Source: Serinicoccus hydrothermalis
GTDB lineage: Bacteria; Actinomycetota; Actinomycetes; Actinomycetales; Dermatophilaceae
Length of the DNA stretch: 64,000 bases
Assembly (NCBI RefSeq): GCF_001685415.1
Contig: NZ_CP014989.1
Span: 1,612,001 to 1,676,000, forward strand
Direction: 5' to 3'
Shown here: positions 1 to 9,709 of the stretch, piece after piece
Layout: each line of letters starts with the position of its first letter
How positions within the stretch are numbered: position 1 is the stretch's first letter
The notes under the pieces: generated by a model
Told to the model about the DNA's origin: nothing
The model's input: the letters and a program-made list of their open reading frames with translations, nothing else
The model's database searches: none
Position numbers and translations under genes: made by a program

Positions 1-93
1 CGCGCCGCGCTGCGGGCCCTGACCAGCGGCGCCCTCGGCGACTTCTGGTGGCTGGTGGTGGAGGTCGGCGAGCAGCCACCGGGTCGGGCTTAG
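1..93 (+). CDS. 3' end of an unidentified gene, cut by the window edge
   Basis: Thirty codons stay open from the first base to a TAG, with third positions as GC-rich as in neighbouring genes, and the stop lies 9 bp before the start of the nuoD-like gene on the same strand. The visible tail contains LGDFWWLVVEVGEQ and ends PPGRA. I do not recognise a family from 30 residues, and it could still be a chance open frame. If real it is probably cotranscribed with nuoD. Confidence 0.4.
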   Translation, partial: RAALRALTSGALGDFWWLVVEVGEQPPGRA

Positions 94-102
94 GCTGGCC
101 GG

Positions 103-1272
103 GTGAGCACCCGCGACCTGGACGTGAGCCTCGGCGCCACCGGCGTCGGCGGGCTCTCCACCACCGAGATGGTGCTCAACATCGGCCCCCAGCACCCGGC
201 CACCCACGGCGTGCTGCGGCTGCGCATCACCGCGGACGGCGAGCGGATCACCGCCGCCGAGCCGGTCATCGGCTACATGCACCGCGGCGCGGAGAAGCTC
301 TTCGAGGTCCGCGACTACCGGCAGATCATGGTGCTGGCGAACCGGCACGACTGGCTGTCCGCCTTCAACAACGAGGTGGGTGTCGCGCTCACCGTCGAGC
401 ACCTGCTCGAGATGGAGGTCCCCGAGCGCGCGACCTGGACCCGCACCCTGCTGTGCGAGCTCGGGCGCGTGCTCAACCACCTGATGTTCCTCGGCTCCTA
501 CCCGCACGAGCTCGGGGCGATCACCCCGATGTTCTACGCCTTCCGCGAGCGCGAGGAGATCCAGGCGGTCATGGAGGAGTACTCCGGCGGCCGGATGCAC
601 TTCATGGCGACGCGGGTCGGGGGGCTGCTGCACGACCTGCCGGAGGGCTGGCTGGACCGGGTCGACGCAGCCGTGGCCTCGGTGCGCTCCCGGCTCCCCG
701 ACCTCGTCGGGCTGGTGCTGGGCAACGAGATCCTGCAGGCCCGCACCCGTGGGGTGGGGGTGCTGGACCTGGACCAGGTGCTGGCCTACGGCGTCTCGGG
801 GCCGATCGCCCGGGCCTCGGGGCTGGACGTCGACCTGCGGCGGGACGAGCCCTACCTCGCGTATGCCGAGCTCTTCGGCGAGGACGGCCCCGGGCGCGTG
901 GTGACCCGGGAGGCCGGCGACTGCCTCGCCCGGCTGGAGGTGCTGGTCGAGCAGGTCGAGGTGAGCCTGGACCTCGTGCTGGCCTGCACCGCCCGGCTGC
1001 GCGAGCTCGGGCCCGGGCCGGTCAGCACCCGGCTGCCGAAGAAGCTCAAGGTCCCGGCCGGCGAACACTACTGCGCGAGCGAGAACCCGCTGGGCTTCAA
1101 CGGCTACTACCTCGTGAGCCGCGGCGACACCGTGCCGCACCGGCTCAAGCTGCGCTCGGCGTCCTTCAACAACGTCCAGGTGCTGCGCGAGATGCTGCCC
1201 GGCGCGGTCGTCGCCGACATGGTGGCGATCCTGGGCTCGATGTTCTTCGTCGTCGGGGACATCGACAAGTAG
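103..1272 (+). CDS. nuoD: NADH-quinone oxidoreductase subunit D homologue (stand-alone)
   Basis: Homologue of the 49-kDa/NuoD subunit of complex I, a peripheral-arm subunit beside the quinone pocket. NuoD landmarks appear in order: [16 protein letters not shown] (residues 26-41), [33 protein letters not shown] and a C-terminus ending VGDIDK. At 389 residues it is shorter than NuoD of a full actinobacterial nuo operon (about 440). No other nuo gene adjoins it: the gene downstream is convergent and unrelated. The GTG start lies 9 bp after the preceding stop and gives an N-terminus of about 25 residues before the conserved block. Family assignment is firm. Whether it assembles into complex I or another hydrogenase-like complex cannot be seen here. 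Confidence 0.93.
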   Translation: MSTRDLDVSLGATGVGGLSTTEMVLNIGPQHPATHGVLRLRITADGERITAAEPVIGYMHRGAEKLFEVRDYRQIMVLANRHDWLSAFNNEVGVALTVEHLLEMEVPERATWTRTLLCELGRVLNHLMFLGSYPHELGAITPMFYAFREREEIQAVMEEYSGGRMHFMATRVGGLLHDLPEGWLDRVDAAVASVRSRLPDLVGLVLGNEILQARTRGVGVLDLDQVLAYGVSGPIARASGLDVDLRRDEPYLAYAELFGEDGPGRVVTREAGDCLARLEVLVEQVEVSLDLVLACTARLRELGPGPVSTRLPKKLKVPAGEHYCASENPLGFNGYYLVSRGDTVPHRLKLRSASFNNVQVLREMLPGAVVADMVAILGSMFFVVGDIDK

Positions 1273-1283
1273 CGGCGAGGCCG

Positions 1284-1925
1284 TCAGGCGCGCAGCACGC
1301 TGACGCAGAAGTCGGCGTCGGTATGCCAGGGGCGCAGGTCCCAGGTGGCGAAGCGGTGCTCGAGGCGCAGCCCGGCGGCCCCGGTCGCCGCGTCGAGGTG
1401 GGCCGGGGTGAAGCCGCGGACCACCCGGCAGCCGACGACGAGGAAGCCGCCGGCGCGCAAGTGGGCCCGTAGCCGGGAGAGCACCTCGCCCCGGTGCGGC
1501 TCGGCCACGAAGTCCATGACGTTGCCGGCGACCAGCGCCCCGTCGAAGGGCTCGGGCTCGCCGAGGGCCGCCAGGTCGAGCGTGGCGAGATCGCCCACGA
1601 GCCAGGTGGCGCCGGGGTAGTCCTCGCGCGCCGCCCGGATGAGCGCCGGGTCGATGTCGACGCCGACGACGGTATGCCCGAGCCGGGCCAGGTGACCGCC
1701 GTGCCGCCCGGGCCCGCACCCGGCGTCCAGCAGCCGGGCGCCGCGCGGCGCGAGCACGTCCACCAGCCGCGACTCGCCCTGCAGGTCCTGCCCGTCGGCG
1801 GCCATCGTCCGGAACCGGTCGACGTACCACCGCGAGTGCTCGGGGTCCTCCAGCCCGGGCCACAGCGTGGTGTCCCGCACGCCGGGCGTCGGCTCGATCG
1901 GGACCTGCGGGTCGCGCTCGCTCAT
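1284..1925 (-). CDS. class I SAM-dependent methyltransferase
   Basis: Predicted cytoplasmic methyltransferase of 213 residues. Motif I is clear (LLDAGCGPGRHGGHLARLG), followed by the acidic motif GVDIDPAL that binds the SAM ribose and by GDLATLDL. The substrate is not evident; small proteins of this type are often annotated only as methyltransferase-domain 25 family. A longer frame opens further upstream, but ATG 1925 is chosen because a TACAGT -10-like hexamer ends 7 nt before it, which would make a leaderless message, and the residues upstream of it are low-complexity Arg/Cys. It is convergent with nuoD, with 11 bp between the stops. Confidence 0.85.
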   Translation of the reverse strand: MSERDPQVPIEPTPGVRDTTLWPGLEDPEHSRWYVDRFRTMAADGQDLQGESRLVDVLAPRGARLLDAGCGPGRHGGHLARLGHTVVGVDIDPALIRAAREDYPGATWLVGDLATLDLAALGEPEPFDGALVAGNVMDFVAEPHRGEVLSRLRAHLRAGGFLVVGCRVVRGFTPAHLDAATGAAGLRLEHRFATWDLRPWHTDADFCVSVLRA

Positions 1926-1932
1926 GACGGTC

Positions 1933-1938
1933 ACTGTA
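1933..1938 (-). promoter_or_regulatory. -10 hexamer TACAGT of the methyltransferase gene (leaderless)
   Basis: On the minus strand TACAGT is followed by 7 nt and then the ATG at 1925, so transcription should begin at or next to the start codon. No good -35 is visible. This is an inference from spacing and resemblance to the TAnnnT consensus. Confidence 0.4.
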
Positions 1939-2050
1939 GGGGCGGGCCGGGGCACGCTTGTGCGGAAGGTTGCGTCACACCGGTGCCCCTCGGCACGCCT
2001 GCGACACGAGGAAGCGCACCACCTCACGCACAACGGTGCTCGGGCGGGTC

Positions 2051-2554
2051 TCAGCCGTAGGCGAGGTCCCCGTCGGCCACGCCGTCGTCGTCATCGTCGT
2101 CGTGCTCGGTCGGCGGGATGCGGCACCACGCCTGCCCGACGAAGCCGGCGGCGGCGAGCGCGAGCGCCGCCACCGCGTGGACCACGCCCCAGACCAGCTG
2201 CACCCGCTCGCTCGGCACGTCGGCGTTGGGCAGGTGGACCAGCGCGTTCGCGGCATACCAGCCGAGCAGCGCGGCACCGCCCAGCGCCGCCGCCTGGGCA
2301 CCCACGAGGGTCCCGCGCCCGCGCTGCGGGCTGGGCCGCAGCGTCCCCCTGCCCTGCAGGTAGCGTCGGATCTGCCGGCACATGACGAGCACGAGCAGCG
2401 TCACGGCCACGAGGGGCACGAGCCCGAGCCAGGAGATCACCGGGTATGCCCCGCCGAGGGAGCGCACCACCTGCAGCAGCAGCCAGCTGGCCATCCCGGC
2501 GAGCACGGCGACGACCACGCCGGTGCGCACACGCACGCCGTCCATGCCCCTCAC
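2051..2554 (-). CDS. DUF3180 membrane protein
   Basis: Integral membrane protein of 167 residues with four hydrophobic segments (about 10-30, 37-58, 85-108 and 120-142) and an acidic tail with six consecutive Asp. DUF3180 proteins follow folK in actinobacterial folate operons (Rv3605c position in M. tuberculosis); their function is unknown. The GTG start overlaps the folB/folK stop in a GTGA arrangement, so translation is probably coupled. An in-frame ATG three codons later is an alternative start. It is the last gene of the ftsH-folE-folP-folBK unit. Confidence 0.85.
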   Translation of the reverse strand: MRGMDGVRVRTGVVVAVLAGMASWLLLQVVRSLGGAYPVISWLGLVPLVAVTLLVLVMCRQIRRYLQGRGTLRPSPQRGRGTLVGAQAAALGGAALLGWYAANALVHLPNADVPSERVQLVWGVVHAVAALALAAAGFVGQAWCRIPPTEHDDDDDDGVADGDLAYG

Positions 2555-3453
2555 CGGTCCTCCTCCATCGGGCGCACGGGCTGGTCCTCGACCGCCGGTA
2601 TGAGCTCGCGCACCGCCACGACGTCCTCACCCCGGCGCAGCGTCGCCGCGGCGTCGATCTCGGCCCAGGGGACGAGGACGAAGGCGCGCTCGTGGGCGCG
2701 CGGGTGCGGCAGCAGCAGAGCGTCCTCCTCGCCGACGACGTCGGTGCCCGCGGCGGGGTCGCCGTACTGCACGAGGTCCAGGTCGAGCGTGCGGGCGCCC
2801 CACCGGGCCTCGCGGGTGCGGCCGAAGTCGTCCTCGACCCGGTGCAGGTCCGCGAGCAGCGAGGCGGGCGAGCGGCTGGTGCGCGCGAGGGCGACGGCGT
2901 TGACGTAGTCCGGCTGGCCGGCGACGGCCTCGCCCCCGACCGGGGCGGTGACGAAGGAGCGGGAGGTGCGCACGCCACGCAGCCCGCGCAGCCGGCGCAG
3001 CCGCTGGACGGCCGCCCGCACGGTCGCGGCCGGCTCGGCACCGTCGGTCCCGGCGAGGTTGGCGCCGACCGCGATGACGACGGGCACGTCCGTGCGGCGG
3101 CGCACCACGACGGCGACGTCGCCGAAGGGCACCCCCACCGGGGCCTGCGGCTTGTGCACCGTCACCTCGACCGTCTCGACGAGCGGCCGCGCGAGCACCG
3201 TCGCGGCGATCTCCTCGGCCACGGTCTCGATGAGGTCGCGCGGCTCGCCCTCGACGACAGCGACGACGTCGGCGGCGACCTCCCCGTAGTGGACGGTGCG
3301 GGCCAGCTCGTCGGTCGTGCCCGCTGGGCGCAGGTCGAGCTCCATCGTCACGTCGACGACGAAGTCCTGGCCCTCGCGCCGCTCGTGCTCGAGGACGCCG
3401 TGGTGACCCCGGGCGCGCACGCCGGTGAGCCGGATCTCGTCGCCCGCCCTCAT
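2551..3453 (-). CDS. folK: dihydroneopterin aldolase / HPPK fusion (FolB-FolK)
   Basis: Bifunctional tetrahydrofolate enzyme. Residues 1-120 are FolB (dihydroneopterin aldolase), beginning IRLTGVRARGHHGVLEHER with the conserved GxHG, and including VHYGEVA. Residues 125-285 are FolK (6-hydroxymethyl-7,8-dihydropterin pyrophosphokinase), starting VIAVGANLAGTDG and carrying the catalytic signature RTLDLDLVQYGD and LPHPRAHERAFVLVPW. The fusion converts dihydroneopterin to the pyrophosphate used by FolP. It overlaps folP by ATGA (3450-3453) and DUF3180 by GTGA. Actinobacteria often keep the two as separate adjacent genes (as in M. tuberculosis); here the reading frame is continuous through the junction with no stop. 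Confidence 0.95.
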   Translation of the reverse strand: MRAGDEIRLTGVRARGHHGVLEHERREGQDFVVDVTMELDLRPAGTTDELARTVHYGEVAADVVAVVEGEPRDLIETVAEEIAATVLARPLVETVEVTVHKPQAPVGVPFGDVAVVVRRRTDVPVVIAVGANLAGTDGAEPAATVRAAVQRLRRLRGLRGVRTSRSFVTAPVGGEAVAGQPDYVNAVALARTSRSPASLLADLHRVEDDFGRTREARWGARTLDLDLVQYGDPAAGTDVVGEEDALLLPHPRAHERAFVLVPWAEIDAAATLRRGEDVVAVRELIPAVEDQPVRPMEEDR

Positions 3454-4292
3454 CGCGCCGCCCCCTGCGTCAGCTGCCAGACCGCGAGCGCGTCCCGCGT
3501 CGGCGGCACCTCGTGCACCCGCACCGCCCAGGCCCCCGCCTGCGCGGCGAGCAGGCTGGTCGCCGCTGTCGCGGCGTCGCGCTGCTCGGGCGGGGTGGGC
3601 TCGGCGCCCTCCGCCGGATCCTCGCCCGGGCGGGTCGGCAGGCGACCGAGGAAGCGCTTGCGGGAGGTCCCGACCAGCACCGGCAGCCCGAGCGCCACGA
3701 CCCGGTCCAGCCCCGCCAGCAGCGTCCAGTTGTGGCCTGCGTCCTTGGAGAAGCCGAAGCCCGGGTCGAGCACGAGCTGCTCGGTGCGCACGCCCTGGCC
3801 GACCAGCTCCTCGACCCGCGCCGAGAGCTCGGCACAGACCTCCCCCACGACGTCGTCGTAGTGGTGCGTGGCGGAGGCGTCGCTGAGCAGCCCGCGCCAG
3901 TGCATGACGACGTAGCGGGCGCCGGTCTCGGCGATCATCGGCCCCATCCGCGCGTCCCCCAGCCCGCCGGAGACGTCGTTGACGAGCACCGCCCCGGCCC
4001 GCAGCGCCGCCTCCGCGACGCCGGCGCGCATGGTGTCGACGGAGACGGCATACCCCTGCTGCGCGAGGGCGGAGACGACCGGCAGGACCCGCTCGGCCTC
4101 CTCCTGCTCCGGCGGTCGCGTGCTGCCCGGCCGCGTGGACTCGCCTCCTACGTCGACGATCTGCGCCCCCTGCGCCGCGAGCTCCTGCCCGCGCGCGACG
4201 GCGACGTCCGTGTCGAGCCAGCGCCCCCCGTCGGAGAACGAGTCGGGGGTGACGTTGACCACCCCCATGATCTGGGTATGCGCGGTGCCCAC
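3450..4292 (-). CDS. folP: dihydropteroate synthase
   Basis: Joins p-aminobenzoate to the pterin pyrophosphate made by FolK; target of sulfonamides. Diagnostic blocks: MGVVNVTPDSFSDGG (pterin/Mg loop 1), VDVGGESTRPGS, VSVDTMRAGV, LVNDVSGG and DPGFGFSKDAGHN. The frame is open about 130 bp further upstream into folE, but that extension is Arg/Pro-rich shadow sequence. Two adjacent GTG codons follow a TAGGGG; the second (4292) has better spacing, giving 280 residues beginning VGTAHTQIMG. GTG 4295 or ATG 4268 cannot be excluded. The gene starts 9 bp after the folE stop and overlaps folB by 4 nt. Confidence 0.95.
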   Translation of the reverse strand: MGTAHTQIMGVVNVTPDSFSDGGRWLDTDVAVARGQELAAQGAQIVDVGGESTRPGSTRPPEQEEAERVLPVVSALAQQGYAVSVDTMRAGVAEAALRAGAVLVNDVSGGLGDARMGPMIAETGARYVVMHWRGLLSDASATHHYDDVVGEVCAELSARVEELVGQGVRTEQLVLDPGFGFSKDAGHNWTLLAGLDRVVALGLPVLVGTSRKRFLGRLPTRPGEDPAEGAEPTPPEQRDAATAATSLLAAQAGAWAVRVHEVPPTRDALAVWQLTQGAAR

Positions 4293-4300
4293 CACAGCCC

Positions 4301-4975
4301 CTACCGCCCGGTGATCAGGCTCATCGCCTCGGCGCGGGTCGCCTGGTTGCGCAGGTGGCCGCGCACGGTCGAGGTGATGGTGCGGGCGCCGGGGCGGCGG
4401 ACGCCGCGCATCGACATGCACAGGTGCTCGGCCTCGACCACGACCAGGACGCCGCGCGGGGCGAGGTGGTCCACCAGGGCGTCGGCGACCTGCGTGGTGA
4501 GGCGCTCCTGCACCTGCGGGCGCCGGGCATACACGTCGACGAGCCGCGCCAGCTTGGACAGGCCGACCACCCGGCCGTCCGGGCCGGGGATGTAGGCGAC
4601 GTGGGCCGAGCCGTGGAACGGCACGAGGTGATGCTCGCAGACGCTGTAGAGCTCGATGTCCTTGACCAGGATCATCTCGTCGTGGTCGACGTCGAAGGTG
4701 GTGCCGAGCACCGCGCTCGGGTCCTGGTCGATCCCGGAGAAGATCTCGGCGTAGGACCGCGCCACCCGGGCCGGGGTGTGCAGGAGCCCGTCGCGGTCGG
4801 GGTCCTCCCCCACGGCGAGCAGGATCTCCCGGACGGCGGCCTCGATCCGTGCGTGGTCGACGGCGCGGCCGACCGCGTCGTGCGGTCCGAGGGCGCCCTC
4901 GTCCGGGTCGGGACCGGCGCCCGCCGGGGCGGGCCTCACGCCCGCCGCGGCCTCAGGCGTGCCCGGGGTCGACAT
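4301..4975 (-). CDS. folE: GTP cyclohydrolase I
   Basis: First enzyme of tetrahydrofolate synthesis, converting GTP to 7,8-dihydroneopterin triphosphate. The zinc and substrate motifs are present: [11 protein letters not shown] (Cys near residue 113 and the following His pair), then [11 protein letters not shown] with the second zinc Cys. [19 protein letters not shown] is the conserved central helix. The first 30 residues are a low-complexity Pro/Ala extension common in actinobacterial FolE. The ATG lies inside the last codons of ftsH, a 23-nt overlap, so ftsH and folE are almost certainly cotranscribed, as in M. tuberculosis. Confidence 0.97.
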   Translation of the reverse strand: MSTPGTPEAAAGVRPAPAGAGPDPDEGALGPHDAVGRAVDHARIEAAVREILLAVGEDPDRDGLLHTPARVARSYAEIFSGIDQDPSAVLGTTFDVDHDEMILVKDIELYSVCEHHLVPFHGSAHVAYIPGPDGRVVGLSKLARLVDVYARRPQVQERLTTQVADALVDHLAPRGVLVVVEAEHLCMSMRGVRRPGARTITSTVRGHLRNQATRAEAMSLITGR

Positions 4976-7004
4976 GGCCGCCTTCGGGCACCTGGACCGT
5001 CTCGGAGGGCGGGTTGTCCTCGCCGTCGGACTCGGTGAGCGGGTTGTGGCCGTTGGACATCGCCCGCTTCTCGGCGTCGGTGAGCACCGGCCCGGCCTCG
5101 TGGATGGTGCGCGCGTCGGAGGAGAGCCAGACCGGGCGGACCGGCCGCTTGCGGATGTCCTGGAAGACCTCGGCGATCGCCTCGGCGTTGAGCGTCTCCT
5201 TCTCCAGCAGCTCGAGCACGAGCGCGTCGAGGATGTCGCGGTTGTCGTTGAGGGCGTGCCACGCCTCGTCGTGCGCGGCCTCGATGAGCCGGCGCACCTC
5301 CTGGTCGACGACGCCCGCGAGGTTCTCGGAGTAGTCCCGCTCGTGGCCCATGTCGCGGCCGAGGAAGACCTCGCCGCCGCCGGAGCCGAGCTTGACCGCC
5401 CCGACGCGCTCGGACATACCGAACTGCGTCACCATCTTGCGGGCCAGGCCGGTCGCCTTCTCGATGTCGTTGGCCGCGCCCGTGGTCGGGTCGTGGAAGA
5501 CCATCTCCTCGGCCACCCGGCCGCCGAGGGCGTAGGCGAGCTGGTCGAGCAGCTCGTTGCGGGTGGTGGAGTACTTGTCGTCCGCCGGCAGGACCATCGT
5601 GTAGCCGAGGGCACGGCCGCGGGGCAGGATCGTCACCTTGCTCACCGGGTCGGTGTGGTTCATCGCCGCGGCCACGAGCGCGTGCCCGCCCTCGTGGTAG
5701 GCGGTGATCTTCTTCTCCTTGGCGCTCATGACCCGGGTGCGCTTCTGCGGCCCGGCCATGACGCGGTCGATCGCCTCGTCCATGTCGCCGTCGGTGACGA
5801 CCTGCTGGTCCTTGCGGGCGGCCAGCAGGGCCGCCTCGTTGAGGACATTGGCCAGGTCGGCGCCGGAGAAGCCCGGCGTCCGGCGGGCGACGGCCATGAG
5901 GTCGACGCCGTCGTCCAGCGGCTTGCCCTTGCCGTGCACCTGCAGGATGTGCAGCCGGCCGAGCATGTCCGGGGCCTCGACCGCGATCTGCCGGTCGAAG
6001 CGGCCCGGGCGCAGCAGCGCCGGGTCGAGGATGTCCGGGCGGTTGGTCGCGGCGATGAGGATGACGTTGGTCTTGACGTCGAAGCCGTCCATCTCGACGA
6101 GCAGCTGGTTGAGGGTCTGCTCGCGCTCGTCGTGACCGCCGCCGAGACCGGCACCACGGTGGCGGCCGACCGCGTCGATCTCGTCGACGAAGATGATGGC
6201 CGGGGCGTTCTCCTTGGCCTGCTCGAAGAGGTCACGGACGCGGGAGGCGCCGACACCGACGAACATCTCGACGAAGTCCGAGCCGGAGATGGAGTAGAAC
6301 GGCACGCCCGCCTCGCCGGCGACCGCGCGCGCCAGCAGCGTCTTGCCGGTGCCGGGAGGGCCGTAGAGCAGGACGCCCTTGGGGATCTTGGCGCCGACCT
6401 CGAGGAACTTGCGCGGCTCGGAGAGGAACTCCTTGATCTCGTGCAGCTCCTCGACCGCCTCGTCCGACCCGGCGACGTCGGCGAAGGTGACCTTGGGCAT
6501 GTCCTTGGTCGCGAGCTTGGCCTTGGACTTGCCGAACTGCATGACGCCGCGGCCGCCGCCCTGCATCCGGGTCATGAGCCAGAGGAAGAGCGCCAGGATG
6601 AGCAGCAGCGGCAGGAAGTTGACCAGGATCGAGACGAAGACGTTCTGCCGGGCCGGGTCGTCGTTGAGCCGCTCCGAGGGCGGGTTCTCGTTGAGCGCCT
6701 CGATGACCTGCGGGCCGCGCGCGTCGACGTAGAAGGCCTGGACCTGCTCGGTCTCGCGCACGTCGTCGCTGGAGAAGGGCTGGCCCTCCTTGAGCGTGAG
6801 GTCGATGCGGTCCGGCGTCACCACCGCCTCGGCCACCTGGCCGTCCTCGATGAGCTGCAGCGCGTCGGCGGTGTCGATGCGGCTGTAGGGGCTCTGCGCG
6901 AGCAGCGAGTACCACAGGATGCCCAGGCCCAGGAAGAGGAAGACCCACATCCAGGGGCTGGGCTTCGGCCGTTGCTTGGGCCGCTTGTTCGGGGCAGTGC
7001 TCAT
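4953..7004 (-). CDS. ftsH: ATP-dependent zinc metalloprotease FtsH
   Basis: Membrane-anchored AAA protease that degrades misassembled membrane proteins and regulators. The 683-residue protein has a basic N-terminus, a TM helix from about residue 20, an extracytoplasmic segment and a second TM near 130-150. Walker A GPPGTGKT sits near residues 214-221, Walker [13 protein letters not shown] follows, then the second region of homology [19 protein letters not shown] and the zinc site HEGGH near 437. The frame is open a further 55 codons upstream, but ATG 7004 begins the normal [10 protein letters not shown] head. It is the promoter-proximal gene of the folate cluster and is divergent from the oxidoreductase gene across about 210 bp. 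Confidence 0.98.
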   Translation of the reverse strand: MSTAPNKRPKQRPKPSPWMWVFLFLGLGILWYSLLAQSPYSRIDTADALQLIEDGQVAEAVVTPDRIDLTLKEGQPFSSDDVRETEQVQAFYVDARGPQVIEALNENPPSERLNDDPARQNVFVSILVNFLPLLLILALFLWLMTRMQGGGRGVMQFGKSKAKLATKDMPKVTFADVAGSDEAVEELHEIKEFLSEPRKFLEVGAKIPKGVLLYGPPGTGKTLLARAVAGEAGVPFYSISGSDFVEMFVGVGASRVRDLFEQAKENAPAIIFVDEIDAVGRHRGAGLGGGHDEREQTLNQLLVEMDGFDVKTNVILIAATNRPDILDPALLRPGRFDRQIAVEAPDMLGRLHILQVHGKGKPLDDGVDLMAVARRTPGFSGADLANVLNEAALLAARKDQQVVTDGDMDEAIDRVMAGPQKRTRVMSAKEKKITAYHEGGHALVAAAMNHTDPVSKVTILPRGRALGYTMVLPADDKYSTTRNELLDQLAYALGGRVAEEMVFHDPTTGAANDIEKATGLARKMVTQFGMSERVGAVKLGSGGGEVFLGRDMGHERDYSENLAGVVDQEVRRLIEAAHDEAWHALNDNRDILDALVLELLEKETLNAEAIAEVFQDIRKRPVRPVWLSSDARTIHEAGPVLTDAEKRAMSNGHNPLTESDGEDNPPSETVQVPEGGHVDPGHA

Positions 7005-7203
7005 GTCAGTGACGTTCGGGGTGCCACGGGGACTCCCCGGTCCTCCTGGTCGACTCGATCCGGCGGTGTTCTCCGTGCGGCTCAACGCACGGCGCAAGGT
7101 CAGTGTTCCACCTTGCCCGGGTGCTCGGTCCCGGGCACCCCTGACGTGCCTGGGGCGCGGCGACGGCATACCTGTCGCTCGTGGGCGTGTCGGGACCAGG
7201 GGC

Positions 7204-7209
7204 TACGGT
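7204..7209 (+). promoter_or_regulatory. -10 hexamer TACGGT, leaderless start of the oxidoreductase gene
   Basis: TACGGT followed by 7 nt and the ATG at 7217, which also supports that ATG over an in-frame upstream codon at 7181. No convincing -35 is visible. Confidence 0.35.
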
Positions 7210-7216
7210 CTCGGGT

Positions 7217-8028
7217 ATGACGCATGTCGGGGTGATCTTCCCGCCGGACCAGCCGCCGGAGCGGCTCCGCGAGGTGGCCCAGGCCGCCGAGGCCGCGGGG
7301 CTGGACGAGCTGTGGTTGTGGGAGGACTGCTTCAAGGAGGCGGGGATCTCGGCAGCGGCCGCGGCCCTGGCCTGGACCACCCGGCTCAAGGTCGGGGTGG
7401 CGCTGCTGCCGGTGCCGCTGCGCAACGTCACGCTCACCGCCATGGAGATCGCCACGCTGGCCCGCCTCTTCCCCGGCCGCTTCCTGCCCGCCGTGGGCCA
7501 CGGCGTCCTGGACTGGATGGGGCAGGCAGGGGCGCGGGTGGAGTCCCCGATGACCCTGCTGCGCGAGTACGTCGAGGCGCTGCAGGCCCTGCTCGCGAGC
7601 GAGACGGTGACGGCCTCCGGCCGCTACGTCCGGCTCGACGCGGTGGCGCTGGACTGGCCGCCCGAGCAGGTGCCGCCGGTGCTGGTCGGCGCCTACCGGC
7701 CGAAGACGCTGGCGCTGGCCGGCGAGCTGGGCGACGGCGTCGTGGTCGACCGTGCCGAGGCGCTGCCGGACGCGGTGGCGCAGGTCCGGGCCGCCCGGGA
7801 GGCGGCCGGACGCGACGGGGAGCCGGAGGTGCTGGTCTTCCAGACCGTGAGCGTGGGGACGCCGGCGGAGACGGTCGCCGAGCAGATCCGGGAGCGGGCC
7901 GCCGAGGGCGCCCACCGCGTGGCGCTCGCCGTCGTGCCGACAGAGGGTGCCCCGCCGGAGGCCGGGCCCGCCCTCGTGGACGTGCTGCCGGTGCTCGGCC
8001 GCGCGGCGGAGCAGGTCAGGGACGGACG

Positions 8029-8038
<10 letters not shown>
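7217..8038 (+). CDS. LLM-class F420-dependent oxidoreductase
   Basis: Luciferase-like TIM-barrel oxidoreductase of 273 residues. It starts [15 protein letters not shown] and shows the family blocks [40 protein letters not shown] (close to the F420-binding GRGxLGxGxG region) and [13 protein letters not shown]. The cofactor is inferred to be F420 rather than FMN from similarity to actinobacterial relatives; the substrate is unknown. It converges on hpt with a 10-nt overlap of the two 3' ends. Confidence 0.85.
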
Positions 8039-8580
<542 letters not shown>

Positions 8581-8657
8581 GCAGCTCGCTCCTCAGGTCC
8601 GTGGCGGCTCTGCGCCCACCGGGACCTGGTGGCGCGCTCTCGTCCAGCCTCATTCAA

Positions 8658-9695
8658 CTACGTCCTCCCGCGCAACCACACACCGTCCTCCCCGCGTCCC
8701 GCCCGGACCCCGCCGGGCAGGTGCAGCGGGCCCTGGCCGTGCCAGTCGGTGACGAGGGCGTCGACGGCGAGCAGGTGCTCGCTGGTGAGGTCGGTGCCGG
8801 AGCTGCCGGCCTCCCGCGCGCAGCGCCGGTAGAGCCGCGTCCGCACCGCGGGCTCCAGCGCGGCCAGCCCCGCGACCGGCCACGGCGGCGCACCCAGGCT
8901 CCGGTATGCCTCCTGCGCGGCGGCGTCGAGCGCGTCGGCGTCGTCCCGGAGCAGGTCGGCGGAGCGGGCGAGGTTCGTCGCGAGGCCGGGGCCGAGCTCG
9001 TCCTCGAGCAGCTGCAGGGCGCGGCGGGCGCGCACCCGGGCGTAGTCGTCGACCTCGTTGTGCGGGTCGCTCCAGGGGTCGAGCCCCAGCTCGGCGCAGA
9101 CCCGCTCCGTGTGCTCCCGGGTGATCCCCCCGTCCGGCCCGGCCCGGCGGCTGCGCCGGCCACCGAGGAAGGGACGGCCCAGGAGGATCCTCGTGCCGCC
9201 GAAGGACCGGGAGGCCGGCATGCCCGCCAGCGCCCGTGCGCCCGACCCGCGAGCCAGGCCCAGGAGCACCTGCTCGGCCTGGTCGTCCCGCGTGTGGCCC
9301 GTCAGCACGGCCGACGCGCCGAGGCGCTGCGCCGCGTCGACAAGGACGGCGTACCTCTCGGCGCGCGCCTGCCCCTCCGGGCCGGCCGGGCCGGCCGGGA
9401 CGTGCACCCGCTGGACCTCCACCGGGGACCCCGTCGGCAGCAGCTCCCGGCACTGCTCGGCCGCCCGGGCCGCGACCGCGGCGGACCCGTCCTGCAGCCC
9501 GTGGTCCACGACGATCGCACCGGCCCGCAGACCCGCTCGTGGGGCCACGAAACCGGTGGCGGCCGCGAGCGCGAGCGAGTCGGCGCCCCCGGAGCACGCG
9601 ACCAGGACGAGGGAGTCCGGCGCCGGCCCGGTGTCCTCCAGCCAGCGCCGCACCGCGAGACGCGCCGCGGCCACGGCCGCGGGCGGGCCGGGCAT
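8658..9695 (-). CDS. tilS: tRNA(Ile)-lysidine synthetase
   Basis: Modifies the wobble cytidine of the CAU-anticodon tRNA-Ile to lysidine, an essential decoding step. The N-type ATP pyrophosphatase P-loop SGGADS is at residues 35-40, followed by VDHGLQDGS, LTGHTRDDQAEQVLL and GRPFLGG with RREHT-like ITREHTERVCAELGL. A separate C-terminal substrate-binding domain is short, as in other actinobacterial TilS. It begins 15 bp after the stop of the DUF2342 gene and precedes hpt. Confidence 0.95.
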   Translation of the reverse strand: MPGPPAAVAAARLAVRRWLEDTGPAPDSLVLVACSGGADSLALAAATGFVAPRAGLRAGAIVVDHGLQDGSAAVAARAAEQCRELLPTGSPVEVQRVHVPAGPAGPEGQARAERYAVLVDAAQRLGASAVLTGHTRDDQAEQVLLGLARGSGARALAGMPASRSFGGTRILLGRPFLGGRRSRRAGPDGGITREHTERVCAELGLDPWSDPHNEVDDYARVRARRALQLLEDELGPGLATNLARSADLLRDDADALDAAAQEAYRSLGAPPWPVAGLAALEPAVRTRLYRRCAREAGSSGTDLTSEHLLAVDALVTDWHGQGPLHLPGGVRAGRGEDGVWLRGRT

Positions 9696-9709
9696 ACCGG
9701 GCTCGACCC

